64,000 nucleotides of DNA from Streptomyces sp. NBC_00576. Its GTDB lineage: Bacteria > Actinomycetota > Actinomycetes > Streptomycetales > Streptomycetaceae. The notes under the pieces were generated by a model. It saw nothing but the letters and a program-made list of their open reading frames with translations, was not told the origin of the DNA and searched no databases. Location of the stretch: positions 124,001 through 188,000 of the forward strand of contig NZ_CP107780.1 in assembly GCF_036345175.1 (NCBI RefSeq), given 5' to 3'. Positions 18,816 through 27,466 of this stretch are shown one piece after another. Both the position numbers and the translations under genes were made by a program. Within the stretch, counting starts at the first letter, position 1. Every line of letters starts with the position of its first letter.

Positions 18816-20074
18816 TGGCTCCGGTCCGCCAACGGGACCTCCCGTACGGCAGCGCGCACTCGCTGTCCCACACGCGGCAGTGGCGTCGCGGTGTCGTGCA
18901 GGAGGTCACCCCCTGGGGGGTTCTCGATCTGGGGCCCGGGTACATCGAACCGGCGCTCCTGCCCGTGGGAGTGATCCGGGACGCCTACGCACGCGCGCTG
19001 GAGGAGTACGGATCGGCGGCACTCGGGTACGGACACAATCCGGGCGCCCTGCCGCTGCGCGCCCAACTTGCCGCCCGGGCCACCGCCCAGGGAGGGCGTC
19101 CCTGCGGGCCGGAGCACGTGGTCGTCACCGCAGGCACGTCCCAGGCCCTCTACCTGCTGGCGACCTCGCTCGCGGCCCCCGGCGACACGGTGCTCGTGGA
19201 GGCCCTCGGCTACGACCTCGGACAGCGGATCTTCCGGGACTGCGCGCTGCGGCCCCGGCGGGTTGCCATGGACGAGTCGGGCATGCTGCCCGACGCACTC
19301 GACCGCGCCCTCGCGGAGGGTGCGCCGGACGGTGCCGGTGCGCGGGGGCGCGTCGCGTTCGTGTACCTCACCCCGACCCACCACAATCCGACGGGCGCCA
19401 CGATGCCGTTGGAGCGTCGGCACCGACTGCTGCAGGTGGCGGCGGAACGCGGTGTCCTGGTCGTGGAGGACGACGCCTACGGCGAACTGGTCCTGACGGA
19501 CGATCCGGCGCCGTCACCGTCGCTGGCGGCCCTCGCCGGGTACCGGGGCGTGGTGCGGCTGTGCAGCTTCTCCAAGACTTTGGGGCCGGGGCTCCGGCTG
19601 GGCTGGCTGGTGACGGATCCGGCACTGGCCGAACGGATCGCGTCGCACGGGCTGTTCGTCAGCGGGGGCTCGCTGAACCACATCACCTCGCTCGCCGTGA
19701 GCGGCCTGCTGGCCGACGGCGGCTACGACCAGCATCTCGGCGCGCTGCGCTCACTACTGAGACAGCGGCGCGACGCGCTCGTGGGCGCCCTGCGGGAAGC
19801 GACGGACGACCGGATACGGATTCACCGTCCGCAGGGGGGGTTCTTCCTCTGGCTCCAGAGTGACCTCGGACTCGGTGAGGACGACCTCCTCGCCCGGGCA
19901 GAGGGGGCCGGTGTCAGGGTGGCCGCCGGTCGCCGCTTCGGCACCACCCAGGTACCGAGCGTGCGTCTGGCCTTCAGCTTCAATCCGCCCGCTCTGCTCG
20001 AACGCGCCGCACATCGGCTGGGCACGGCATGGTCCAGCGACCCGCCGGGCCATCAGATCGGAGTGACATCATGA
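18815..20074 (+). CDS. mppQ: PLP aminotransferase of enduracididine synthesis (MppQ/EndQ type)
   Basis: The 419-residue class I/II aminotransferase has THHNPTGATM near 195, VVEDDAYGELV near 220 and the Schiff-base Lys in SFSKTLGPGLRLGW near 255. In the known pathway MppQ performs the final transamination that yields L-enduracididine from the cyclised 2-keto acid. It is translationally coupled to its neighbours: its start overlaps the mppP stop, and its stop overlaps the mppR start in ATGA. The P-Q-R order is the same as in the mannopeptimycin and enduracidin clusters. Confidence 0.93.
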   Translation: MAPVRQRDLPYGSAHSLSHTRQWRRGVVQEVTPWGVLDLGPGYIEPALLPVGVIRDAYARALEEYGSAALGYGHNPGALPLRAQLAARATAQGGRPCGPEHVVVTAGTSQALYLLATSLAAPGDTVLVEALGYDLGQRIFRDCALRPRRVAMDESGMLPDALDRALAEGAPDGAGARGRVAFVYLTPTHHNPTGATMPLERRHRLLQVAAERGVLVVEDDAYGELVLTDDPAPSPSLAALAGYRGVVRLCSFSKTLGPGLRLGWLVTDPALAERIASHGLFVSGGSLNHITSLAVSGLLADGGYDQHLGALRSLLRQRRDALVGALREATDDRIRIHRPQGGFFLWLQSDLGLGEDDLLARAEGAGVRVAAGRRFGTTQVPSVRLAFSFNPPALLERAAHRLGTAWSSDPPGHQIGVTS

Positions 20075-20904
20075 CGACCACCGCGCACCGCGATGGGCAC
20101 ACGCCGGCTGCCCCGGGCACCGTCGGCCCCATCGGGTACAGCCTTCCGCTCTCCCCCTCGGGGAAGGCGTCCATGCTCACACCCCCGCCGTGGCACTTCT
20201 GCGGCGAGATCCTGATGGTCGACTACCGTGTCGACCCTGATGCCGCCCGGCGCTTCCTGCCGCCGGGCCTCGACCCCGGAGCGGATCCGGGCGCCGCGGC
20301 AGCCGTCTTCGCGACCTGGCAGTGGTGCTCCCAGGACGGTGCGGAACTGGCCGACCCGGCCGTCTGCCAGTTCTCCGAGTTCCTGATCCTTCTCTCGTGT
20401 ACGTTCGAGGGCCGGCCGATGGCGCGCTGTCCCTTCGCCTGGGTCGACCAGCCCGTACCGATGATGCGCGGTTGGGTCCAGGGCATGCCCAAGCAGTTCG
20501 GCGCCATCCACCGGACCAGACCGGTCACCGTGGGCCGGGCGGGTTCGCGGCTCGCTCCCGGCGGGCGCTTCGACGGCGCCCTGTCCGTCCACGGGCGACG
20601 CTCGGTGGAGGCGTCGGTTACGATCGAGCGCTCCACCGAGCGGCCCCCGGCGCTGCACGACGTCCCTCTGGCGCACAGCCTTGTGTTTCCGGAGTGGGTG
20701 CCGTCCGCCCCGCCGCGGACCCAGCTGGTCGCCTCGGAGGTGAGCGACGTCGAGTTCTCCCTGATCTGGAGCGGTCCCGGACACCTCACATACCTCGACC
20801 GGCTGGGGGAGGACTTCGCCTCGCTCTCGCCTTTGGAAGTGCGCACCGGTTATGTGTTCACGTACGGAGAGACGTTGCACGGCGGTCGGCTCCTCCGCGA
20901 GTAG
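20071..20904 (+). CDS. mppR: Acetoacetate decarboxylase-like cyclase of enduracididine synthesis (MppR/EndR type)
   Basis: The 277-residue protein has the acetoacetate decarboxylase fold. Blocks shared with MppR include PPPWHFCGEILMVDYRVD near 40, VDQPVPMMRGWVQGMPKQFG near 130 (with the Schiff-base Lys in the PKQFG block) and the C-terminal FTYGETLHGGRLL. MppR is not a decarboxylase; it is reported to dehydrate and cyclise 4-hydroxy-2-ketoarginine to the five-membered ring 2-ketoenduracididine. The ATG at 20071 overlaps the mppQ stop. Confidence 0.94.
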   Translation: MTTTAHRDGHTPAAPGTVGPIGYSLPLSPSGKASMLTPPPWHFCGEILMVDYRVDPDAARRFLPPGLDPGADPGAAAAVFATWQWCSQDGAELADPAVCQFSEFLILLSCTFEGRPMARCPFAWVDQPVPMMRGWVQGMPKQFGAIHRTRPVTVGRAGSRLAPGGRFDGALSVHGRRSVEASVTIERSTERPPALHDVPLAHSLVFPEWVPSAPPRTQLVASEVSDVEFSLIWSGPGHLTYLDRLGEDFASLSPLEVRTGYVFTYGETLHGGRLLRE

Positions 20905-21007
20905 CGGCTTGCGATTCCTCATGGCCCCTTAAGAGGGGGTTCTCTCACCAGTCCCGGCACGACACGCCGTCGAGCCGATCCCGTATCACCGCACACAGGG
21001 GAGCGCG

Positions 21008-22126
21008 ATGAACACCACGACAGTCATCGGCACCGGAGCCATTGGCACTTCCGTGGCGCTCGCGCTGACCCGGCGCGGGATCAGCGTGCACTTGGAGGAC
21101 GTCGACCGGGCGGCGGCCAAGACGGCCGAGGCCATGGGCGCCGGTTCCCTGCAGACGCCGGACCGACCGGTCGACCTGGCGGTGCTGGCCGTGCCGCCCG
21201 CGCAGGTCGGAAGCGTGCTCGCGCGCGTCCAGGGCAGCCGACTGGCTCGGGCCTACGTCGATGTCGCCAGCGTCAAGCAGGTCCCGCACGACGACGTACG
21301 CGCGCAGCGGGCCGACCCCGCCAGCTACATAGGCAGCCATCCGCTGGCCGGCACCGAGCGCTCCGGGCCACTCGCGGCCCGGGCCGATCTCTTCGAGGGG
21401 CGTCCGTGGGTGCTCACCCCCTCGGAGTCGACCGGACAGGACGTGCTGAACCGCGCGCTGGAACTGGTGGCGCTGTGCGACGCCATGCCGGTGGTCATGG
21501 ACGCCGGTATGCACGACCATGCGGTGGCCCTGGTCTCGCACGCGCCGCATCTGATCTCCTCCTTGCTGGCAGCGCGCCTGGAACACGCGCCGCAGGACAG
21601 CGTCCGGCTGTCGGGGCAGGGCGTCGCGGACGTCACCCGGATCGCCGCCGGCGACGCCCGCCTCTGGGGAGACATCCTCACCTCCAACGCCGCGGCCGTG
21701 GCAGACGTCCTCGACGCGTTCGCCTCCGGCCTGGGCCGGGCCATCGACGCCCTGCGCGCCGCCGGTGACGGCGACCCGGCGAAGCGCGCGCGGGCGCAGG
21801 AAGACCTCGAGGAGTTGTTGCGGCAAGGGAACCGAGGATGCGCCAGGATCGCGCGCAAGCCGGGTGCGCGCCGGACCGAGCTCGCGACCGTCGCCGTGAC
21901 CATCTCCGACAAGCCGGGCGCCCTTGCCGAACTGTTCACCTCGATCGGCGAGCTCGGCGTCAACATCGAGGACGTCCGGATCGAGCACTCGTGGGAGCAC
22001 ACTCGCGGCCTCGTCGAACTGGTCGTGCAAAAGGATGCGGCGGCGGAGCTGTCCCGGTGGTTGGGCTCAGGCGGCACCTGGGCCGTCACCAGGGCTGATG
22101 CGTTCTCAGGCTTCAAGACCGAGTAG
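21008..22126 (+). CDS. Prephenate dehydrogenase (Hpg precursor supply)
   Basis: The 372-residue protein has an N-terminal NAD-binding site GTGAIGTSVAL near residue 8, the catalytic-loop GSHPLAGTERSG near 115 and a C-terminal ACT domain (SDKPGALAELF... from about 298). It makes 4-hydroxyphenylpyruvate, the substrate of HmaS; dedicated copies are usual in Hpg-containing NRPS clusters. The start is ATG 21008, after ACAGGGGAG. The gap from mppR is 103 bp. Its last 21 bp overlap the opposite-strand end of an ISAs1 transposase remnant, so the very C-terminus may be IS-derived. Confidence 0.93.
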   Translation: MNTTTVIGTGAIGTSVALALTRRGISVHLEDVDRAAAKTAEAMGAGSLQTPDRPVDLAVLAVPPAQVGSVLARVQGSRLARAYVDVASVKQVPHDDVRAQRADPASYIGSHPLAGTERSGPLAARADLFEGRPWVLTPSESTGQDVLNRALELVALCDAMPVVMDAGMHDHAVALVSHAPHLISSLLAARLEHAPQDSVRLSGQGVADVTRIAAGDARLWGDILTSNAAAVADVLDAFASGLGRAIDALRAAGDGDPAKRARAQEDLEELLRQGNRGCARIARKPGARRTELATVAVTISDKPGALAELFTSIGELGVNIEDVRIEHSWEHTRGLVELVVQKDAAAELSRWLGSGGTWAVTRADAFSGFKTE

Positions 22127-22800
22127 TCGGAGCGCGTGGTCGGTTCGCGACCGGCAGTGGTCGGTGGCTGCGGCAATGTCCGCCCCGCCGGCCTGGCGGA
22201 TGAGGCCGACGGCGAGGTTGCGCAGGGCCGCCGTCGCGCGGGGCGCAATGCCGGTGCGGACGCGGGAAGCGTCCTCGGCGAAGGTCACCTCCCGCACGTG
22301 GTGCAGCGCCTCGACCTGCCAGTGCCCGCGGAATCAGTCCGGCGAGCCGGGACGCGGCGGCCTGCTCGGCGGTGAGACTGGTGACCGCATGGATCGTCTT
22401 GATGGTGGTGCCCCCGGTCGTGCGGCTCGTGCGGCGGCGTTTGACCTCGACGGCCCGGACGGCATGCGGAAGGAGCAGGCCCGGCTGGACGGTACAGACC
22501 TTGAGGCGGCGTATCTCGCCTCGCCCCTACGCCCGTGCGCGGGTGCGGTGCTGGAGCGGGACTGCACACCAGGGCAGTCGCCGTAGCCGGCGGCCGAGCT
22601 TGTTCTGGTTGCCCTTGACGACGAAAATGCGAAGGCGGGGATTTCGTTGCTCTTCGCGCCAATCCGCCGCTGGAGATCACTGTCCGGGGCTCGTGCAGGA
22701 CAGCGGCCAGGAGGTGCACGGCGTTCTGGCCGCCGGTGCGGCTGCCGCGTACGGTCTTGCCCTCGACGGCAAGGTCCGCACCGACTCCGCCGACGGCACC
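22106..22800 (-). pseudogene. ISAs1-family transposase remnant
   Basis: The leftward scraps include EGKTVRGSRTGGQNAVHLL (about 22700-22775), then FVVKGNQNKLGRRL in another frame near 22600. The well-conserved tail REVTFAEDASRVRTG, ending in RLLGLEA, covers 22106-22297. The frames do not join and the N-terminal part is absent. It borders prephenate dehydrogenase and marks the right edge of the contiguous biosynthetic block. Confidence 0.75.
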
Positions 22801-22832
22801 CACCCCTTCCTCGACCGGCTCTCCCGCCGGGG

Positions 22833-23105
22833 CCGGTGGCTGTCGCATTCCGTCAAAATGACCATCACCGACACCATCCACCAGGCCGTCCTGAAAAACC
22901 CGAAGAAGACGTGGACACCGGCCTACAACGCCGGCGGCACCCAGCGGCCCGGCGCCTGGGCCGCAAAGATCACCGACATGCCACACCTGAGCACATGGCC
23001 GAAACTCATGAGGCTGATCGCCGGCAAGGAACGGCCGCACCCCGGCGCCCAGCTGCGCTTCACCGACGTCGACGGGCTGCGGCTGACCAGCCACCTCAAC
23101 CGGGC
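22833..23105 (+). pseudogene. IS1380-family transposase remnant
   Basis: This rightward fragment carries SVKMTITDTIHQAVL, WTPAYNAGGTQRPGAWA and KERPHPGAQLRFTD, all characteristic of actinobacterial IS1380 transposases. Both ends of the protein are missing. It is fused head-on to the ISAs1 scrap, which shows repeated IS insertion and deletion here. Confidence 0.7.
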
Positions 23106-23295
23106 CGTCAACCTCCCCCAGCCCGAAAAGACCGCGCCTCGCAAACACAGAGTCCCCGTCAGCACAACACCAACGAGGACTCATGAACGATCAAAGCGGG
23201 AACAGAAGAGGAAAAGAATTCACCAGCAGCACGGCAATTGGAATTACCGGAACAGGAACAAGTTCACGTATCCTTTTCCAACGCCCCAAAAATGT

Positions 23296-24327
23296 TCAGA
23301 CCGAATCCAGAACCTCCGCGAATCCCTGCCAGGCATCCCTGTAATGTCGTGCGAGATTTATTATCAGGGACCGGCAATGGGGAGGTACGGCGCCGGAGAG
23401 ATCCACCAGATCCTGAACACCGACCGCATTCTGGCGGAGTAGATGCAGGAGCTGACGGCCCCCTTCCTTGTGACGCAGGGAAGGGTCACGCAAAAGCTTC
23501 TCCAGAACGGAGACCGGATCCACGCAGTTCGGATTGCTACGGGAGTCCGATCCCGCTCGCTGATGGGGGACTCCGCCCCTTTCCATTCCGGGCACTTCGT
23601 CCGGTTCCGGCCCCGGCGGCAAGGGGGACTCCCCCGCCGCCAGCCGCCTGCGCACGTCGCTGACCGTCGCGGGCGAGACCCCGGACAGTCGGGCGACCTC
23701 ACGCAACGACGCATCGGGGTGCTCGGCCAGCACCGCCACGGCCCTGCGCCGCCCTTCGAGCGCATTCAGGGGCCGAACCCTGCCGTCACGGCCGACCCGG
23801 GTGTTCAACTGCGGCACAGCAGCAGCTGAACTGTGCCGCATGGAGGCGACGGTCTTGGCCCCCAGCCCCGAGGCCCGCGCGATCGCTCTGTCCGACATGT
23901 GCGGGTGGGACGCCATGATCCGCGCGGCGGCGGCCCGGCGGTCGGCCAGCGACAGCGGAAGTCCGTGCACCACGTTCGCCCGGACGGCACGCAGAAAGGC
24001 CTCTTCCTGCGTTCCGTCGAACAGTTCGACCTCGATCGTCTGCCGGCCCTGCAGCAGAGCCGCGAAGAGCCGATGCATTCCGTCGATGACCCGCATGGTC
24101 CTTCGATGGACGAGGATCGGCGGGAGCAGCCCGTCCACTTCCGCCAGCGCCACGACGTGGGCCTGCTCGACACCATTGGACCGCAGAGAATCACCAGGCA
24201 CCAAGGACGCTATTTCCACCGTGACCATTTCGGATTCCGTCGACCGTTCCCGGGCGACCTCCGCTAACCTTACTTCGACCTGTGCAGCCAAAGGTAAATC
24301 TCTTCGCACTCCCTTTGAGCCGTTCAT
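23296..24327 (-). CDS. Second StrR-family activator (ParB-like)
   Basis: The 343-residue protein is a paralogue of the one at 16248-17240, with the same order. The ParB-like domain has PPILVHRRTMRVIDGMHRLF near 75-95 and GLPLSLADRR near 140. The two helix-turn-helix units are near 150-175 and 215-240 (SLREVARLSGVSPATVSDV). A Pro/Gly-rich linker near 250-275 precedes a C-terminal helical domain. The start is ATG 24327 with AGGGGGA upstream. A StrR-type dyad lies inside its own coding sequence (23803-23831). IS scraps separate it from the rest of the cluster. Confidence 0.88.
   Translation of the reverse strand: MNGSKGVRRDLPLAAQVEVRLAEVARERSTESEMVTVEIASLVPGDSLRSNGVEQAHVVALAEVDGLLPPILVHRRTMRVIDGMHRLFAALLQGRQTIEVELFDGTQEEAFLRAVRANVVHGLPLSLADRRAAAARIMASHPHMSDRAIARASGLGAKTVASMRHSSAAAVPQLNTRVGRDGRVRPLNALEGRRRAVAVLAEHPDASLREVARLSGVSPATVSDVRRRLAAGESPLPPGPEPDEVPGMERGGVPHQRAGSDSRSNPNCVDPVSVLEKLLRDPSLRHKEGGRQLLHLLRQNAVGVQDLVDLSGAVPPHCRSLIINLARHYRDAWQGFAEVLDSV
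23803..23831. promoter_or_regulatory. Intragenic StrR box
   Basis: GTTCAACTG (23803-23811), an 11-bp spacer, then CAGCTGAAC (23823-23831). This is a good match to the StrR consensus, placed mid-gene in the second activator gene where it encodes AAAVPQLNT-like codons. Because the codons are constrained, chance is possible, but two other copies with the same extended arms occur in this cluster. Confidence 0.6.
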
Positions 24328-24829
24328 GTTTTCCCCCTAGAGTACCCGCCTCCGGTCACCGTCGCGCGACAGAGACCGCAGATAACCGACTGGTGGGCGC
24401 GATGGACGACGTGCCAGCTTGCGTGTACGACTTCAAGAATCACAACTGCTCAGTGCTATGTCCAGACGCCTTCCATACCGATCCGCATAGTTCCGCCCGA
24501 CAGCGTCTGTTATCAACTTGTTACGCACAGGTGGCCGACAGGAATGAACGGGACCCGGGGGGCAGGCCCCGGCGTTCGCCCCCGACGGCCGGTCGATCAT
24601 GTGATGCCGCAGAGAGCGAGGACCCGACGGCGTCCGGAGCGGGACGGCAGCGAGCACAGCAGGCGAATCGCGGATCAGGCCACAGACAGCAGCGAGCACA
24701 GCAGGCGAATCGCGGGTTGCGACCTGGGACTTGTCCTCGCTGAGGACAACATCACCTACCCAGTCGACATACCGAGGACATGACCACGCGCAGCCACACC
24801 CTCCCCCACATCATCCCTGGGCTGGTGAG
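24328..24829. other. Intergenic stretch with a 26-bp direct repeat
   Basis: About 500 bp lies upstream of the second activator, with a locally AT-richer part (24420-24540) that may hold its promoter. An exact 26-bp direct repeat, beginning CAGCGAGCACAGCAGG, lies at 24648-24673 and 24690-24715 with a 42-bp period. No gene is supported. Confidence 0.5.
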
Positions 24830-25597
24830 CTGCCTGATCAGGGAGGCCTGCAGGTCGTTCGGTGCGGTCAGACCGCGGTGGGCCTGGGCGAAGGACGCCG
24901 GAGGGAGTGTGACGCGGGGCAGACCGGACTCGTCATGCAGGGCCGGGGCGCCCTTGACGGCCTGCGCGTAGTGCTCGCCTGCACCGAAGGCGGGTGCTTG
25001 CGCTTCCGGCAGCCAGTAGTGGCGCTGGCTGGCCAGCCGGTCCGCGATCACACCGACCCCGGTGATCAGTACCGCGGCCGGCACCGACACCCGCAAGGGC
25101 ACCATGGTGGCGCCGGTCAGATGACGCACCAGGGCGAAGTAGCGACGGCGCAGATCCTGCCACGCGGGGCCGCCCAGAACCAGGTTGACCCGGGACGCTC
25201 TGGCCGCGCCGTCGATGTCGAGCTGCAGGAACCGGCCGTGGTGCCCGCCCAGCATCTGCGCCACCAGCACCCCCGCACTGTCCGACGTGTCCGTCTCATA
25301 GCCGGCCTCCGCCAGCAGCTGCAGCACACGGTGCATGGAGGCCCGCTCGTGCGGCATGCTCCGCCAGCCATGCGTGTCCGCCCGCAGCACCTCACTCACC
25401 CGCGCCCAGGGATGCGCCTCCCACTCCTGGAAGGACGACAACTTACCCAGATCATGCAGACCGGCGAAAAACATCACCAGGCACCGGGCCTCCGCCACCG
25501 TCACGCCCAGCCCGTCGGCGATCAGCCGCCGCTGACCACGCGTCAGAACCGGTCCCACACCTCACCGGCGACCGCCGCCACATCCAACAGATGGAAC
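24752..25597 (-). pseudogene. cas3 HD-nuclease remnant
   Basis: The main frame (24752-25558) reads as the N-terminal HD domain of a type I Cas3: LTRGQRRLIADGLG, FFAGLHDLGKLSSFQ (HD motif), LGGHHGRF and, at the end, PNDLQASLIRQL, where the helicase normally begins. The sequence then runs out of homology (PGMMWGRVW...). Just upstream, HLLDVAAVAGEVWDR continues the protein in a different frame, so there is a 1-nt frameshift near 25555. Right of 25597 an IS6-family element has replaced the N-terminus. No helicase, Cascade genes or CRISPR array are visible. Confidence 0.75.
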
Positions 25598-26460
25598 GGC
25601 GCTGTCACGTTGGTTGACTGGATGGGATGATCTTCTGGTTGATCGTGTTGGAGGGGGCTGTTCGTGGGGTCCGTGTCGCCGTCGTACAAGGGGCACCGGT
25701 ACCCGGACGAGATCATCTCCCACTGCGTGTGGCTGTACTTCCGCTTCCCACTGTCATTTCGCGAGGTCGAGGAGCTCATGCTCGAGCGCGGGATCGCCGT
25801 CTCGTACGAGACCATCCGCCGCTGGTGCGCCAAGTTCGGGCAGGACTACGCCAACGCGCTGCGCCGCCGGCAGCCCCGGCCTGGTGACAAGTGGCACCTG
25901 GACGAGGTCTTCATCAAGATCAACGGGCGGTTGCGGTACCTGTGGCGGGCCGTAGACCAGGACGGGATGCTGCTCGACATCCTCGTGCAGAACCGGCGGG
26001 ACACCGCCGCGGCCAAACGCTTCTTCCGCCGCCTGCTGAAGAACACGGGTGCGGTGCCGCGGGTGATCGTCACCGACAGGCTCCGCTCCTACGGCGCGGC
26101 CCACCGCGAGATCATGCCCTCCGTCGAGCACCGGCAGTCGAAGTACCTGAACAACCGGGCGGAGAACAGTCACCAGCCCACCAGACAGCGAGAACGCGCG
26201 ATGAAAGGCTTCCGCAGCATCGGCTCAGCCCAGCGGTTCCTGTCCGCGTTCAGCGGCATCTCGCCCCACTTCCGGCCCCGCCGCCATCTGATGACCGCTG
26301 CCGGCTATCGAGCCGAGATGACCGTCCGCTTCGCGATCTGGGAGCAGATCACCGGCGTTGCCGGCCTGCCCACCGCGCCGTAAGCACACAGCCGGAACCC
26401 GACTCCACCACGCCCCGGCACACCGTCAGACAACCCCACACCCAACAACGTGACAACGCC
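25598..26460 (+). mobile_element. IS6-family insertion sequence, copy 1 (intact)
   Basis: The element is 863 bp with terminal inverted repeats GGCGCTGTCACGTTG (left) and GGCGTTGTCACGTTG (right, other strand). The 8-bp flanks do not match each other, so it is not a simple insertion with target duplication. It has a directly oriented partner of identical length at 31177-32039. Confidence 0.88.
25664..26383 (+). CDS. IS6-family transposase
   Basis: The 239-residue DDE transposase is full length for IS6. It has the N-terminal HTH region LSFREVEELMLERGIAVSYET, then catalytic KWHLDEVFIKI, VTDRLRSY and NRAENSHQPTRQRE (D, D, E). It is uninterrupted and probably active, so it could supply transposase to the broken copies nearby. 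Confidence 0.93.
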   Translation: MGSVSPSYKGHRYPDEIISHCVWLYFRFPLSFREVEELMLERGIAVSYETIRRWCAKFGQDYANALRRRQPRPGDKWHLDEVFIKINGRLRYLWRAVDQDGMLLDILVQNRRDTAAAKRFFRRLLKNTGAVPRVIVTDRLRSYGAAHREIMPSVEHRQSKYLNNRAENSHQPTRQRERAMKGFRSIGSAQRFLSAFSGISPHFRPRRHLMTAAGYRAEMTVRFAIWEQITGVAGLPTAP

Positions 26461-26872
26461 GTATGGGGATGTGCGCGGCTGGTTCCGTGCCGACAAGGTG
26501 GCAGGCAGCCTCCAGGCCCTCTACGTCCCCAAGATCATGGCCGACACAAAGTTCACCACGGCGCTGAGCGCCTGGTCACAGTGCATGAACCGGGCTGGCC
26601 ATCCCTTCACGGACCCAGGGGCGGCCCGACAGGCCGCTGCACAGCAGTCATTACGGCTGGGCGCCGCCCGGGCGTTCCGGGCGGAACGCGACCTCGCGGT
26701 GGCCGACGCCACCTGCGCACGACGTACCTCACTCAGAGCGATCGGCAAGGAACGCGAGAACCACTACATCAAAGAACTGCCCCGCACATACCGGCAGGCC
26801 CTGAACCTCAGCCGTGCATTCCAGCACCGGGCGCTGCAACGCGCTGCCGCACTCGCACCCCCTCGAACCTGA
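26450..26872 (+). pseudogene. 5'-truncated secreted/lipoprotein-like hypothetical
   Basis: The open frame begins with a GTG inside the IS6 end repeat, so the true N-terminus (probably a signal sequence) was lost. The 140-residue remainder has WSQCMNRAGHPFTDPGAA and VADATCARR, a two-Cys, charged-helix pattern seen in many Streptomyces secreted hypotheticals. I know no function for it. The product may still be made from the IS-borne start but would stay cytoplasmic. Confidence 0.5.
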
Positions 26873-26899
26873 AACGTAATCTCTCGCAAGGAGTACGAC

Positions 26900-27367
26900 A
26901 TGCCTCGAATACGCACACTCATCGCGGCCGCCGGTCTCGTCCTGTGCGGCCTGCTCACCTCGCCTTCCCCCGCACACGCCTCCACGCAAGGCGACAACTG
27001 CAACGCCAAATGGCCCGGACGCAACGGAAGCATGCACGCCTGGGACTGGACCGACTGCACCGGCACCTACCTCGGCGGAACTACCGGAAACGACCTCAAC
27101 TGGGGCGACGGCGTCGGCGCGTTCACCAACGCCAGCAACCGGGCCAGGTCCGTCATGAACGCGGGGTTCTTCGGCGGCAGGGACGTCGTCGCCTTCTACT
27201 TCCTTCCCGGCGGCGACGGCTCCTACGGCTGCCTCTCACCCGGCGAGCTGTACGCGGACTACCTGGGCGACAACACCTTCACCAACGGTGCAAGCATGGA
27301 CAGGAACATCATGGCCAGCCAGTGGGTGACAGCCTCCGCCTGCGCCGGCAACAGCTGGATCCACTGA
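26900..27367 (+). CDS. Small secreted protein, peptidase-inhibitor I36 / crystallin-like
   Basis: The 155-residue protein has a signal peptide (MPRIRTLIAAAGLVLCGLL) with a likely cut after AHA near residue 27. The mature part is rich in Gly, Asn, Trp and Cys: WDWTDCTGTYLGG, SVMNAGFFGGRDVVAFYF and SYGCLSPGELYADYLG. This resembles the beta-gamma-crystallin-like fold of Streptomyces metalloproteinase inhibitors (family I36). Assignment is by pattern only. A strong hairpin follows. Confidence 0.65.
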   Translation: MPRIRTLIAAAGLVLCGLLTSPSPAHASTQGDNCNAKWPGRNGSMHAWDWTDCTGTYLGGTTGNDLNWGDGVGAFTNASNRARSVMNAGFFGGRDVVAFYFLPGGDGSYGCLSPGELYADYLGDNTFTNGASMDRNIMASQWVTASACAGNSWIH

Positions 27368-27391
27368 ACAAGTGAACATGCGCCCGTGACG

Positions 27392-27426
27392 CCCCTTCCC
27401 CGCTGCGCATGGCAGCGGGGAAGGGG
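27392..27426. terminator. Strong hairpin terminator between convergent genes
   Basis: A perfect 15-bp stem (CCCCTTCCCCGCTGC at 27392-27406, GCAGCGGGGAAGGGG at 27412-27426) with a 5-nt loop lies between the I36-like gene and the opposing SH3-type gene. Confidence 0.8.
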
Positions 27427-27466
27427 GAGGGCAGCACGGCACCGCCGTTGGCCGTACACCACCGGC

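Noticed and set aside
24648..24715. 26-bp direct repeat as a CRISPR array
   Set aside because: There are only two copies with a 42-bp period and a 16-bp gap. The repeat is not palindromic like type I-E repeats, and no further units follow despite the nearby cas3 remnant.
25590..26470. Target-site duplication around IS6 copy 1
   Set aside because: The 8 bases on each side do not match, so no simple transposition event can be claimed.
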